This document shows, one piece after another, positions 45,564 through 54,866 of a stretch of DNA of 64,000 bases. Made by a program: the position numbers and the translations under genes. A model generated the notes under the pieces. It did not search any database. It was not told the DNA's origin and saw nothing but the letters and a program-made list of their open reading frames with translations. Positions within the stretch are counted from its first letter, which is position 1, and the number at the start of each line of letters is the position of its first letter. Source of the stretch: Acidobacteriota bacterium (GTDB lineage: Bacteria; Acidobacteriota; Terriglobia; Bryobacterales; Bryobacteraceae); the NCBI GenBank assembly GCA_016213775.1, contig JACQZR010000003.1:45894-109893 (forward strand), written 5' to 3'.

Positions 45564-46205
45564 ATGCTAGCGTATATCCTTGACATGGATGGAGTGATCC
45601 TACATTCCAATGCTCTCCACGCGGAAGCTTGGCGTCTGTACCTATCGAGGTATCAAGTACCAGCCGATTCTATGATGGAGCGCATGCACGGCAAGCGGAA
45701 CGATGAGATCGTTCGTGGCCTGTTTGGTCCGCATTTGACTGAGCAGGAAGTGTTTGCGCACGGAGCTGCCAAGGAAGCGCTCTATAGAGAAATGATGCGG
45801 CCTCAACTTGCCGGACAGCTAGTGGCTGGGCTTATTCCGTTTTTGGAGCGGAACGCCACTCGTCCGCTTGCAGTTGCTTCGAACGCCGAACCGGCCAACC
45901 TCGATTTTGTATTGGATGAAGGAGGGCTTCGCAAGTACTTCAAAGTGGTGATGGACGGCCACCAGGTGGAGCATCCAAAGCCGAGTCCGGAGATTTACCT
46001 CAAAGTCGCCCGTATGCTGGACGTACCTCCCTCGCATTGCGTGGTTTTTGAGGACTCCTCCACGGGTATCGCCGCTGCGCAAAGGGCCGGAATGCACACG
46101 GTTGCAGTGAGTACGACAGATGCGGTTCTGCCTCCCACCAGTTATGCGATGAAGGATTTCGCTGATCGTGGTTTGGATCAGTTCCTTCGGGGGTTGGAGG
46201 TCTAG
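45564..46205 (+). CDS. HAD-superfamily hydrolase (beta-phosphoglucomutase-like)
   Basis: A 213-aa HAD phosphatase or phosphomutase. Motif I is YILDMDGVILHSN, with nucleophile and acid/base Asp; LAVASNAEPANLDFVL holds motif II Ser; KPSPEIYLKVARML holds motif III Lys; VVFEDSSTGIAAAQRAGM is motif IV. The alpha-helical cap between motifs I and II fits subclass I enzymes that act on sugar phosphates. It starts 7 nt after the cytochrome stop and ends 4 nt before the next start, indicating one transcript. The natural substrate is unknown. Confidence 0.82.
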   Translation: MLAYILDMDGVILHSNALHAEAWRLYLSRYQVPADSMMERMHGKRNDEIVRGLFGPHLTEQEVFAHGAAKEALYREMMRPQLAGQLVAGLIPFLERNATRPLAVASNAEPANLDFVLDEGGLRKYFKVVMDGHQVEHPKPSPEIYLKVARMLDVPPSHCVVFEDSSTGIAAAQRAGMHTVAVSTTDAVLPPTSYAMKDFADRGLDQFLRGLEV

Positions 46206-46209
46206 GATC

Positions 46210-48633
46210 ATGCGGTGCTCTGCTGTCCTGCCGGTCCTTTTGTTCGCTCTAGTTCTGCCCCAGGTTGCGTTCGGGCAAACCAGCCAACCAGCGAACGCTC
46301 GCCAAAGAACCGCATTGGAGGACATTGCAGGGCTGTTGGACGCCATCGAGCCGTCAACGGATAGCTCCGGCGGGCTGGCAGTGACGGTGGAGGGCGTTGT
46401 CACGAGTAAGCCGATTCTCTTCAAGGAGTTCACTCACTTGGCCATCGCGTCGGAATCCGGTGCGGCACTCGTGCTGGAGGGCCCCGATTTCATGTTTGAG
46501 CAGGTGGCGCCGGGGGACACGTTGGAGGTGACGGGGGTGGTTGTCCAGCGCGATGGAATGGCCATCTTGCGTCCTGGCCAAATCACTACTCTCTCCCGGA
46601 GGGCACCTCCAGTCCCGCAGTCCGCCGGGCTGGACACGCTGAAGACCAGAAGGTACTTGGGGCGTTTTGTGACGTTGCAGGGTAGAGTGGTGGCTTTGGG
46701 GCAGGATGACAACGGCGAGTTTCTGGTTGTGGGGGACGGGCGGGGTTCTTACACCATCTACCTTCCTCGTGCGGCGAACCGCCTTGGGGCTGGGCTCAAC
46801 CGGTACCGCGTCGGGGACGGAATCCGCGCCACCGGCATTGCCACAACTGCCGCGGGGCGATTTGGGGAAGCTCCCGGTTACCGCCTCGAAGTGAGTGATG
46901 CCTCAGGGGTTACGCTGCTCGACCGGAGCTGGCTGGTTTCGCCGCAGGTACTGATTGCCGGGCTCGTGATTCTCTCCATTTGGGGAGTAGGGCTTTTCCG
47001 GCAGCGGCAGCATCGCATGACCGTGCGACTTTCAGTCCGCCGGATACATGGCTTTGCGGAAGAGGTTCTGACATCCACAACATCCGAAGACGCGATGCGC
47101 AAACTGCGGAACATGGCCCCACGGGCGCTTGAGGCCGGCGCAGTTGAGCTGTACAGTTACGATCGTACGGCACAGCAATTGCTACCCATGCTGCCGGGCG
47201 GCGAGCGCAGCTCCATCCACGTAAATGCCCCGCGGCGAGAATTGGGCAAGCCTCTGCCCGCTTCGGAAGCGCGCGACGCAGCCATCGCCCTCTGTTTCCG
47301 CAACCGCACTCCTCTGCACATACCCGATACCCGCCGCAGCCCACTGTTCCGAGAAGCTGCGGGGGACGGTTCCGTGCGCGCTATTGTACTGCTGCCGATG
47401 TTCGCCCGCGAAGAGTTGATTGGCGTGTTTGAACTGCTTCAGGTGGACCGTCCGCGCCGTTTCGATACCGAGGAACTCTCCGCGCTGCAACATCTCGCCA
47501 ATCAGATTTCTATTGTCTGGCAGCTTCTCGAGCGCCAGGCGCGTCGTGAACAACTGCTGCGTACGGAGCGGTTGGCTGCAACCGGGCAGGTGATTTCCGG
47601 TGTGGCCGGCGAACTTCGCGCTCCATTGGAATCGATTCTGATGCTGGCGCATCGCCTGTTGGAACAGGATGATCCCCAGGCCAGGGACCTGCTGGATCAA
47701 TCGCTGCGCGCTTCGGCGATTCTGCATCGATATAGTCAGGTGGCGCGCCTTGAAGAGGCGACTCCGGTGGAACTCAACCCGGTGGTTCGCAATGCGATCG
47801 AATCCATCCGGCGCGAGATTGCCCCTGACGTGAATGTGGGTCTGGCGCTCTGGCAGGATTCTCTCTGGGTTTTCGCATCCGCTGCGCAGTTGGAGAATGT
47901 CCTGCGGAATATGCTGCTGCTTGCGGCTTCGGCCGCGAGGGTATCTCAGGACCGGACGCTGCGGGTAGAAACGGCCCTGCACGCCCGCCGGGTGCTCCTT
48001 GCCATACGCTACGGGGCCCTCGTTTGCGACGAGTCTTTTCCGCCGGATTCCTCCTCGGCGCAGATTCTCAATTTCAGCGTGTGCAAAGGGATCGTGCACG
48101 GAATGGGAGGCGATATCCGTGTCATGAGTGCCGGCGAGAATGCCTGCCGCATTGAGATGGATTTCCCGGTTGCGGTCCCTTCGACGGCACCATCGCGCGA
48201 AGCTGCCGATGGCACGCGCGAGGATGCGGCATCGCAACGCTTCACCCCTCCTGCGCTCACCGCTCTCATCCTGGAACCGGATCCCGCGACGCAAAAGCGT
48301 CTTATCAACTTCTGGACAGCTCGAAAGAACCGGGCGGTGCCTGTTCACAACGATACCGAGGCTTTGGAACTCATGCGGCGCTTCCGGATCGACGTCATCT
48401 TCTGCGCGGTGCGTTTTGGGGCAGGGAACTGGGTTGATTTCTTCGATCGTGTTCGAGGGCAGACACCGGTTTTCATTCTCGTAGCTGACGCCATTGATCC
48501 GGATGAAACGTTGTTCTTTCCGAACGAGGAAGGGTTGTTGCTGCGAAAGCCCGTGGAGTCTGGCGAGTTCTCACGGCTTCTCGATCGCATCGGGCAGCGT
48601 CTGGAATCCTGCGAGACCGAACCCAGGGCTTAG
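46210..48633 (+). CDS. GAF histidine-kinase-like protein lacking phosphoacceptor His and receiver Asp
   Basis: An 807-aa protein: signal peptide (LPVLLFALVLPQVAFG), an extracytoplasmic OB-fold-like region (about residues 40-235), a membrane span (VLIAGLVILSIWGVGLF), a GAF domain (about 280-430), then a histidine-kinase-like helical hairpin in which the expected H-box reads SGVAGELRAPLESI, with Gly at about residue 467 instead of His. The ATPase part is weak. The C-terminal receiver-like domain reads RIDVIFCAVRFGAGNWVDFF where the phosphoacceptor Asp should follow; it is missing. A pseudokinase scaffold or ligand sensor is inferred. GGAGG precedes the ATG at 46210; the gene is 4 nt from the HAD gene. 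Confidence 0.7.
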   Translation: MRCSAVLPVLLFALVLPQVAFGQTSQPANARQRTALEDIAGLLDAIEPSTDSSGGLAVTVEGVVTSKPILFKEFTHLAIASESGAALVLEGPDFMFEQVAPGDTLEVTGVVVQRDGMAILRPGQITTLSRRAPPVPQSAGLDTLKTRRYLGRFVTLQGRVVALGQDDNGEFLVVGDGRGSYTIYLPRAANRLGAGLNRYRVGDGIRATGIATTAAGRFGEAPGYRLEVSDASGVTLLDRSWLVSPQVLIAGLVILSIWGVGLFRQRQHRMTVRLSVRRIHGFAEEVLTSTTSEDAMRKLRNMAPRALEAGAVELYSYDRTAQQLLPMLPGGERSSIHVNAPRRELGKPLPASEARDAAIALCFRNRTPLHIPDTRRSPLFREAAGDGSVRAIVLLPMFAREELIGVFELLQVDRPRRFDTEELSALQHLANQISIVWQLLERQARREQLLRTERLAATGQVISGVAGELRAPLESILMLAHRLLEQDDPQARDLLDQSLRASAILHRYSQVARLEEATPVELNPVVRNAIESIRREIAPDVNVGLALWQDSLWVFASAAQLENVLRNMLLLAASAARVSQDRTLRVETALHARRVLLAIRYGALVCDESFPPDSSSAQILNFSVCKGIVHGMGGDIRVMSAGENACRIEMDFPVAVPSTAPSREAADGTREDAASQRFTPPALTALILEPDPATQKRLINFWTARKNRAVPVHNDTEALELMRRFRIDVIFCAVRFGAGNWVDFFDRVRGQTPVFILVADAIDPDETLFFPNEEGLLLRKPVESGEFSRLLDRIGQRLESCETEPRA

Positions 48634-48670
48634 GTAGCCGCAGAAGCCACAAACAACCGCTTGCTGACGC

Positions 48671-48712
48671 GCGCGGCTCGGTTACAGAGCCGTGACCGTG
48701 AGGGAGCGGTCC
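48671..48712. terminator. Double hairpin between convergent genes
   Basis: CGGCTC (48674-48679) pairs with GAGCCG (48687-48692), followed by a weaker GACCG/CGGTC hairpin. It lies in the 105-bp gap between the pseudokinase gene and the convergent sigma factor gene. It is a candidate terminator or dispersed repeat; no T-tract. Confidence 0.35.
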
Positions 48713-48738
48713 CGGAATTCAGTAGATTCGGTGAGAAG

Positions 48739-49530
48739 TTAGTCCGCGAACGCATTACTGGAGTGTATGCCGTTGGATTGGAGCACCACCGCCATCTTCT
48801 CGAGCGCTGACTTATGGATCTGTGAGACGCGGCTTTCGTTGATTCCGAGCATTCCACCGATTTCCTTCATGGTCAGCTCGTTGGTGTAATACAGGAGAAC
48901 GACACGCTGGTACCGCTCCGGAAGCGTTTTCATCGCATCGGCGAGTACCGTTTTCAACTCCTGCCGGACGCAGATCCGGTCGGGCTGGCATTCGGGCTTT
49001 GATGGGAAATCGGGAGCTGGGAGATCGTCATGTTCAGGGGTCCGGGAACTCGCGGAAACGAGACCGACGCTTCGCAGGTCTAGAACCATCTGCCGCCACC
49101 GTTCCACTTCGACGCCGAGTTTCTCGGCGACTTCCGCCTCGGTAGGATTGCGGTGGAGGGTTGCGGCGAGGTCACGAGTGACAGCCTCGACCTGCTTGTG
49201 GCGGCGCCGCAGATCGCGCGATGCCCAGTCCAATTGCCGGAGACTGTCCAGTATGGCACCCTTGATCCGATGCTTGGCGTAGCTGGAGAAGACGACCTTC
49301 TTGTCGGGGTTGTATTTGCCTGCGGCATCGAAAAGGCCGAGAATGCCGGCGTGAACGAGGTCATCGAGGTCGACATGCACAGGCAGGTTCTCGTGGACTC
49401 GCACAGCGATGGCCTTTACAAGAGGCAGGTGTTCCAGCACCACACGGTCGCGCTTCGTAATGCGGGCAGTCTGTGTGGTGACGGTAATCTTGGTTCGCGA
49501 CTCCGCGATGGCCGCTTTTGCTCTCTTCAT
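48739..49530 (-). CDS. fliA: FliA/WhiG-type RNA polymerase sigma factor (sigma28 class)
   Basis: A 263-aa sigma-70-family factor with region 2 (LVKAIAVRVHENLPVHVDLDDLVHAGILGLFDAAGKY...FSSYAKHRIKGAILDSLRQLDW), region 3 (AATLHRNPTEAEVAEKLGV) and region 4 (TLPERYQRVVLLYYTNELTMKEIGGMLGINESRVSQIHKSAL). The SYAKHRIKGAILDSLRxLDW block is typical of FliA/WhiG. In flagellated bacteria it directs late flagellar and chemotaxis genes; none of these are nearby. ATG at 49530 follows GGGAGAGACC; the frame is open to 49908, but the extra N-terminus is not protein-like. Confidence 0.85.
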   Translation of the reverse strand: MKRAKAAIAESRTKITVTTQTARITKRDRVVLEHLPLVKAIAVRVHENLPVHVDLDDLVHAGILGLFDAAGKYNPDKKVVFSSYAKHRIKGAILDSLRQLDWASRDLRRRHKQVEAVTRDLAATLHRNPTEAEVAEKLGVEVERWRQMVLDLRSVGLVSASSRTPEHDDLPAPDFPSKPECQPDRICVRQELKTVLADAMKTLPERYQRVVLLYYTNELTMKEIGGMLGINESRVSQIHKSALEKMAVVLQSNGIHSSNAFAD

Positions 49531-50080
49531 ATCGTCTGGTCTCTCCCCAAATCGACAGCCGGGCCCGCGTTGTCTCTGGTCGCGTAGCGCAGCCCTCTCC
49601 AAGGCATACGCTCCAAGCTGTCCCATTTCGTCCGCTCCGGCGCGGCTCTCCGAGCTAGCCAACGTTTCGAACCGGACACTCCGCTTAAGGTGCAATCCCC
49701 GCGCCAAATGGAGAAAACCACCATTGGGAACCGAATCCACGATGCGGCAAGCGCGCAATACCCTGTTTCTGTTACCACTTAGCGGCTCAAACGTTGTTTG
49801 TCCGCTCGATCGTGACGCCTGCACACACCAACCCGGTCTCTCGAAGCGCGACCCAATCTGGAACGCCCCGAGACTTGCCTTGTTCCAAAATGAAACTCTT
49901 CGTTTCAATTCGAAACGTCGGCCTGGAATTGCTCTGCTTTCATGAATAAGCTTATCGGAGTGATGACTTTTGGGCTAGTGCTTTCCGCCTAGGAAATCAC
50001 TGATGACAACCGACTGTTTGCACTTACTTCCTTTTACCCTCACAGGGGGTGATGCCGGCCTATTACTTCTCATTACCCCC
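49531..50080. other. Long upstream region of the sigma factor gene
   Basis: About 550 bases without a convincing gene. It contains the three-fold alternating GAAAC/GTTTC motif at 49892-49916. The length upstream of fliA suggests regulatory content. Confidence 0.4.
49891..49917. promoter_or_regulatory. Alternating GAAAC/GTTTC triple motif
   Basis: GAAAC (49892-49896), GTTTC (49902-49906) and GAAAC (49912-49916) occur at exact 10-bp intervals, forming two overlapping inverted repeats. One helical turn spacing suggests a protein-binding array; the cognate factor is unknown. Confidence 0.4.
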
Positions 50081-50317
50081 TCACCTGTCACCCGCATTCT
50101 GCCTCCCATCCCCCTCATTCGCGATGCTGCCCGCTCCCCCCTCTCTCTTTTCTTCGGCGGCTTCCTGCTTCCGCTTTAGCTCAGCGATCCAGAGCTTTAG
50201 TCCTAACCCGCTGAGCAGCAACAGAACTGCGGCTCGAAGCCGCCCATCGAGGGTCATCATTGCCATCATCGCAATGCCCGCGAGCAGCCCTAGTGCGGTT
50301 CTCAGTCTTGGTCTCAT
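50081..50317 (-). CDS. Small membrane protein, hypothetical
   Basis: A 78-aa minus-strand frame with ATG start: basic N-terminus (MRPRLR), a hydrophobic pair of segments (TALGLLAGIAMMAMM; AAVLLLLSGLGLKLWIAE) and a charged tail (KRKQEAAEEKREGG). It looks like a plausible two-span or hairpin membrane protein. No family recognised, no strong Shine-Dalgarno site. Confidence 0.45.
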   Translation of the reverse strand: MRPRLRTALGLLAGIAMMAMMTLDGRLRAAVLLLLSGLGLKLWIAELKRKQEAAEEKREGGAGSIANEGDGRQNAGDR

Positions 50318-50405
50318 GAGCAGATCTTAATGGTTTCCTTCCGCAACTCTTGCGTTTCTCACGAGTTTGCACGGTCAGGGAGAAACAAATAGAGGAGAGA
50401 ATAAT

Positions 50406-50711
50406 ATGAAAATCACCCTTCTGACACTCACAATCGCCTGCGCCGCGTTGCTCAACGCCGCCGGCCCCATCGTCCACCGCAACGCCAACCAGCAATCCCG
50501 CATCGGGCAAGGCGTCCGCTCCGGTCAACTCACGCCACTGGAAACTGCCCGCATCGAAGCCCAGGAGCGGGCCCTTCAACGGCAAATCGTTCGCGACCGC
50601 ATTGACGGTGGTGGTCTATCGGCCGCCGAACGCGCCCGCATCAACCACCGGCAAAATGCGCTCAGCCACGAAATCTATCACGAAAAACATGACAGGCAAG
50701 TTCGACGCTAA
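50406..50711 (+). CDS. Small exported protein with internal duplication
   Basis: A 101-aa protein with a signal peptide (KITLLTLTIACAALLNAAG) and a highly basic, helical mature part. Two halves align: SGQLTPLETARIEAQERALQ and GGGLSAAERARINHRQNALS, a repeat of about 31 residues. The C-terminus reads EIYHEKHDRQVRR. I have seen similar short proteins in Acidobacteriota but know no function. AGAGGAGAG provides a strong ribosome-binding site before the ATG at 50406. Confidence 0.7.
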   Translation: MKITLLTLTIACAALLNAAGPIVHRNANQQSRIGQGVRSGQLTPLETARIEAQERALQRQIVRDRIDGGGLSAAERARINHRQNALSHEIYHEKHDRQVRR

Positions 50712-50816
50712 GCGCGTTCAACCGCCAACCGGCCATTCTCGTCCAGCCTAGCACTGTGAGCCACTGCATGGGCGGTCTTCACGCGTTGAGGACCGCCACT
50801 TTTTTTCGCAGGCATG

Positions 50817-51926
50817 TCAGGCGAAATCGCGTCCGGTTACCACGCGGTTCTGTTCCGTGGCCATCTCGATGGCATACGCAATCTTCGCCGATTCGATGGC
50901 CAAACCCGCATTCAATGCCGACTCACCCTTACCGGCGATGGCGGCGAAGAACTCGCGGTACATCTGCACCTCCGCCTGCTCGTCTACAAAACCGGTGTGC
51001 TCGGGTGGTTTCCGGCCTTTCCTGCCTCCGGAATCCAAAAGGATCTCTCCCTCGGTGTATCGAAGGGTGCCTTGATCCCCGACGATGACCGTTGTCCCCG
51101 GGGTGCCTTGCGAAAAGAGGCAGAAGGAGTAGCTGAATCGGACGCCATTCTCAAAATCGATCAAACCCTGGCAGATGTCTCGTGTCTCATGATCCTTATA
51201 GTGAACCGTCGCGCCCGATGCTACACATCGTGCCAGTGGCGATTTCACCAGTTGCACCACTTGGGAGAAAGCATGCACGGAGAATTCCAATTCCGTGGAC
51301 CCGGTGGCCTTCTTCATAAACCGCCAGTTCGCCTTGCGACCCGAGGCGGGATCCGTGTAGTGCCATCCCTTCGGGCTCCAATCCCCGCGATATTCCGCGA
51401 TGTTCACGTATTGCAGCTTCCCGATCACTCCGCTATCCACCAGTTGCTGGATGTGGTGGTCACGCGAGGTGTAACGCCTTTGCATGCCGATTGCCAGGAC
51501 CTTTCCGCTCTTGGCCGCTTCGGCTTGAATGCGGCGTGCCAGTGGGTAGCTGATCGCGATCGGCTTTTCCAACAGGACATGCTTGCCTGCCCTTAGCGCC
51601 GTGATCGCCATCTCCGGGTGCAGATAGTTAGGCACTGCGATCGCAACCACATCCACATTCCTGTCCTTGATCAACTCCCGCCAGTCGATGTACTTCGTCG
51701 CACTGCCACCGAGTTTCGAGTTATAGGCGTCCATCCGCGCTCCGTCGAGGTCAGAGAGCGCCGTGACTTGGATCTCCTTCATTTTGAGATAGGCGGACAG
51801 GTGGGCAGTCCCTCGATTGCCGTTGCCGATCAACCCGATCTTGCGCTGCCCTTCGGCCACTTGGCCGGATAAGCCCTGCGAGAGGGCCATGGGACCCGCC
51901 GCCGTCATCCAATCCCTTCGCGTCAT
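50817..51926 (-). CDS. Tat-exported Gfo/Idh/MocA-family oxidoreductase
   Basis: A 369-aa protein with a Tat-like N-terminus (MTRRDWMTAAGPMALSQGLSG), then a Rossmann domain (KIGLIGNGNRGTAHLSAYL), the conserved HVLLEKPIAIS and a C-terminal domain with WHYTDPASGRKANWRFMKKATG. It would oxidise or epimerise a sugar-like substrate with NAD(P); export of such enzymes is common in Acidobacteriota and Planctomycetes. The ATG at 51926 follows GGAGTAGAATGG; a longer start at 51947 would push the RR motif inward. The exact substrate is unknown. Confidence 0.82.
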   Translation of the reverse strand: MTRRDWMTAAGPMALSQGLSGQVAEGQRKIGLIGNGNRGTAHLSAYLKMKEIQVTALSDLDGARMDAYNSKLGGSATKYIDWRELIKDRNVDVVAIAVPNYLHPEMAITALRAGKHVLLEKPIAISYPLARRIQAEAAKSGKVLAIGMQRRYTSRDHHIQQLVDSGVIGKLQYVNIAEYRGDWSPKGWHYTDPASGRKANWRFMKKATGSTELEFSVHAFSQVVQLVKSPLARCVASGATVHYKDHETRDICQGLIDFENGVRFSYSFCLFSQGTPGTTVIVGDQGTLRYTEGEILLDSGGRKGRKPPEHTGFVDEQAEVQMYREFFAAIAGKGESALNAGLAIESAKIAYAIEMATEQNRVVTGRDFA

Positions 51927-52057
51927 GCAAGACCATTCTACTCCCACAGAAGGAGTGCATTGACAACCTGCCAGCCGGTTCGGAAGCGGGGATTTCAGCT
52001 TCGCCGAATTGACACATACGGGTCAGCTTTCGGACAATAGGTTTGACACACCGGCGT

Positions 52058-52144
52058 GCGGATGTGGCGGAATTGGCAGACGCGCTAGATTCAGGTTCTA
52101 GTTCTCGCAAGGGAGTGGAGGTTCAAGTCCTCTCATCCGCACCA
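52058..52144 (+). tRNA. tRNA-Leu (CAG anticodon)
   Basis: GCGGATG at 52058-52064 pairs with CATCCGC at 52134-52140; discriminator A and CCA follow (52141-52144). The anticodon stem CTAGA/TCTAG encloses TTCAGGT, giving CAG. The variable arm (class II) and the T-arm with GGTTCAAGTCC are present. Confidence 0.95.
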
Positions 52145-52193
52145 AACAAACTCTTCAGTGGCTACTGGTTATGGGTGAACGCTGCGCTATGAC

Positions 52194-52781
52194 CTACAGC
52201 AACTGCTCCAGACATTCCGCCAGATAGTCGGAATCAATCGCACCCGTCTTGCGTGTCCGCGGATTCTGATACAGCCAGTGATGCTCGCCGCGCTCCCGGC
52301 AGTAGAATATTTGATGCTCCTCCACGAGATGACGGTCGAGCAACTCCTGGTTGAACCACCGGATTGCGCCCCGCAACACGTACGGCAGCCGGAATTGGTC
52401 GCTCGAATAGGCAGCTTCGCGCGGCAGTATGCTCAGTTGCAGAATCCGCCCACTGGCATTGATCTGGATGAGCACAGTCCCAGGCGTATCGAGAACTTCC
52501 GGATGAAACACGCCGGGTGACAAATCCACAACCAGCGCTTCCTGCAGACCGTTCAGCGCTTCGACGAACGTGCGGCACACCTCGTGCAGTTCCTCGCCGC
52601 CCCGCTGCTGCGCCTTCTCTAACGCCTCCGCCGCTTGAATCCGCAGAGCGTCCTTCGCCGGTAACTCCCCGAGTTTGCGTGCCAGCCGCTGCACGAGTGC
52701 CGATGCCGGTTTTACTTCCGCCGGCTTGTCATCCCCGGTCCTCGCGTCAGGCCCCGACTTTCTCAGCTTCGGCCACGCCAT
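52194..52781 (-). CDS. Conserved hypothetical protein downstream of ispG
   Basis: A 195-aa protein: charged linker ([20 protein letters not shown]), helical middle ([20 protein letters not shown]), then a beta-rich C-terminal half ([60 protein letters not shown]). No family recognised; no signal or membrane segment, so probably cytoplasmic. It overlaps the 3' end of ispG by 35 nt and is likely cotranscribed. Confidence 0.6.
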   Translation of the reverse strand: MAWPKLRKSGPDARTGDDKPAEVKPASALVQRLARKLGELPAKDALRIQAAEALEKAQQRGGEELHEVCRTFVEALNGLQEALVVDLSPGVFHPEVLDTPGTVLIQINASGRILQLSILPREAAYSSDQFRLPYVLRGAIRWFNQELLDRHLVEEHQIFYCRERGEHHWLYQNPRTRKTGAIDSDYLAECLEQLL

Positions 52782-53988
52782 ACTTGCGCTCCACGTAGTC
52801 GTTCAGAATGGTGGTGAACTCTTCGACGATACCATCCCCGCGCAAAGTCCGGAAGAGTTTCCCATCCACGTAGACCGGCGCCACCGGTTCTTCAAACGTT
52901 CCAGGCAGCGAGATTCCGATGTTGGCATGCTTGGATTCCCCGGGCCCGTTCACAACGCAGCCCATCACCGCAACTTTCAGTTCTTCCACGCCCGGACGAT
53001 CGCTCTTCCACAGCGGCATCTGCTCCCGCAGGTAGGTCTGGATGCGTTCGGCGAGTTCCTGGAAGAACGTGCTGGTTGTGCGCCCGCATCCGGGGCATGC
53101 GGTCACCTGAGGTGTGAAGCTTCGCAGCCCGAGGGACTGCAGCACCTGCTGGCTCACGATCACTTCCTCGGTCCGGTCGCCCGCGGGAGGCGGAGTCAAC
53201 GACGCGCGAATCGTATCGCCGATGCCTTCCTGCAGCAGGATGGACAAGGCTGCGGTCGTCGCTACAACCCCTTTTGCGCCCATGCCCGCTTCCGTTAAGC
53301 CGAGGTGTAGGGCGTAGTCGCACTGCGAGGCGAGTTTGCGGTAGACGTCCACGAGATCCTGGACGTTGCTCACCTTGGCACTGATGATGATCTGATCGCG
53401 CCGCAACCCGTAGCTCTCGGCGGCCTGTGCGGAGAGAAGCCCGCTCGCCACAATGGCATTGATGGTGACATCGCGCGCAGCCAGTGGGCGGGGCGACTTC
53501 GCATTCTCATCCATCATGCGCGTCAGAAGCGATTGGTCCAGCGAGCCCCAGTTGACGCCAATGCGCACCGGCTTAGAGAACTCCACCGCAGCCTCCACCA
53601 TGGTGCGGAAGTTGTCATCATGCTTCTTGCCGATGTTCACATTGCCGGGGTTGATTCGATACTTCGCCAGAGCCCGCGCACACTCGGGATACTTCCGCAG
53701 CAGGATGTGGCCGTTGTAATGGAAATCGCCGACGATTGGGACCGGCAAGCCGAACTTGTGGAGGGCGTCCACGATATGCGGCACGGCTTTCGCGGCGTCC
53801 TCGGTGTTCACGGTAACCCGTACCAACTCCGATCCCGCCCGGGCCAACGCCATTACCTGGTTCGCCGTTCCGGCGGAATCCGCGGTATCGGTATTGGTCA
53901 TCGACTGGACCGCGATGGGATGATCGCCACCAACCATTACGCCACCAACGTTTACAGCCACCGACGGGCGGCGCACAATCGTAGCCAT
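52747..53988 (-). CDS. ispG: 4-hydroxy-3-methylbut-2-enyl-diphosphate synthase
   Basis: A 413-aa IspG (GcpE) that converts MEcPP to HMBPP in the MEP isoprenoid pathway using a [4Fe-4S] cluster. [28 protein letters not shown] at the N-terminus and the cluster region CPGCGRTTS plus [17 protein letters not shown] with the conserved Cys residues are diagnostic. It is the two-domain form without the inserted A* domain. The ATG at 53988 follows GGGAGG; the frame extends to 54081 but the extra part does not match the family. Confidence 0.93.
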   Translation of the reverse strand: MATIVRRPSVAVNVGGVMVGGDHPIAVQSMTNTDTADSAGTANQVMALARAGSELVRVTVNTEDAAKAVPHIVDALHKFGLPVPIVGDFHYNGHILLRKYPECARALAKYRINPGNVNIGKKHDDNFRTMVEAAVEFSKPVRIGVNWGSLDQSLLTRMMDENAKSPRPLAARDVTINAIVASGLLSAQAAESYGLRRDQIIISAKVSNVQDLVDVYRKLASQCDYALHLGLTEAGMGAKGVVATTAALSILLQEGIGDTIRASLTPPPAGDRTEEVIVSQQVLQSLGLRSFTPQVTACPGCGRTTSTFFQELAERIQTYLREQMPLWKSDRPGVEELKVAVMGCVVNGPGESKHANIGISLPGTFEEPVAPVYVDGKLFRTLRGDGIVEEFTTILNDYVERKYGVAEAEKVGA

Positions 53989-54019
53989 CTCGCGAAAACC
54001 TCCCGAAAATAACGTGTCC

Positions 54020-54652
54020 CTAGCGGCCTGCGCGCAACTGCGTCTTCCCGGTCTGCGGTGCAGAGGGACCTCTTCCCGCAAGCACCACGCGGGCGAGCCC
54101 GGGCTTCAATTCAATCCGATCGACGTTGTAGCCAAGCTCAAAGGATTCGCCCACCTTCGCCTGTGGATAAATCGGCGCGACGAAGGCGCGGATGAGCATT
54201 TCTACTGCCCGGCCAGTGATGGAACTGCCGCCAATCTCGACGCGGTCCAGATCCACCCGTGCCAGCCCATTCGACGATTGCACACGACCAGTCACCACTA
54301 CCGGATGCTCGCCCTGCAGCAGTTTCGACAGCAGCCAGTTCAAGTCCTGGCCCTGCGCATGGCGCATCTTCACAAAGTCCACCGTGGCACGCCCGGTGGC
54401 CTTTCCGTCCAGAATCTCCACTTTTGGATCGCGAAGTCCATCGGGAACCACTTCCTTAGCCTTCGCGACCACGAAAGCATTGACGTCCTGCTGCGGAAAA
54501 ACCACTTGCGTTCCGGCGGGAATCCTGCCCTCGGAAATCATGTCGATCTTCTGCTGCGCCGGAAGCCGGTCGTAGCGCGACTGCCCCCAGCCAATTGGTA
54601 CTGTGAACAGCAAGAGAAGCGATGCAAGGGTTGCGTGGTGAACAGGCACCAT
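54020..54652 (-). CDS. Exported hypothetical protein
   Basis: A 210-aa protein with a signal peptide ([18 protein letters not shown]). The mature part contains [60 protein letters not shown] and [19 protein letters not shown], a layout like LmeA/DUF2993-type lipid- or sterol-binding proteins (weak resemblance). It lies 31 bp upstream of ispG in the same direction, possibly in one transcript. Confidence 0.65.
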   Translation of the reverse strand: MVPVHHATLASLLLLFTVPIGWGQSRYDRLPAQQKIDMISEGRIPAGTQVVFPQQDVNAFVVAKAKEVVPDGLRDPKVEILDGKATGRATVDFVKMRHAQGQDLNWLLSKLLQGEHPVVVTGRVQSSNGLARVDLDRVEIGGSSITGRAVEMLIRAFVAPIYPQAKVGESFELGYNVDRIELKPGLARVVLAGRGPSAPQTGKTQLRAGR

Positions 54653-54866
54653 TCTTTCATTATAAGGCCCTGGCACTTTTTTCCGGGATATATTGGCTTC
54701 CCCCTCATCACCAAGGAGGTTTGGGCGAGAGTGCCAGATCGAGTGAAGTGGCCCACCTGCGATGTGACCCTGATCAGCGCGGTCCCGGTCGTATGCGCCG
54801 ATTCGTTGTGTCAATGGGGCAGCTTGCCTTGTCCAGCACAGGCTTCTCTCCAGGCCTAAGATCGCG

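Noticed and set aside
49531..49908. N-terminal extension of the FliA-type sigma factor
   Set aside because: Sequence is not protein-like, and family length fits the start at 49530.
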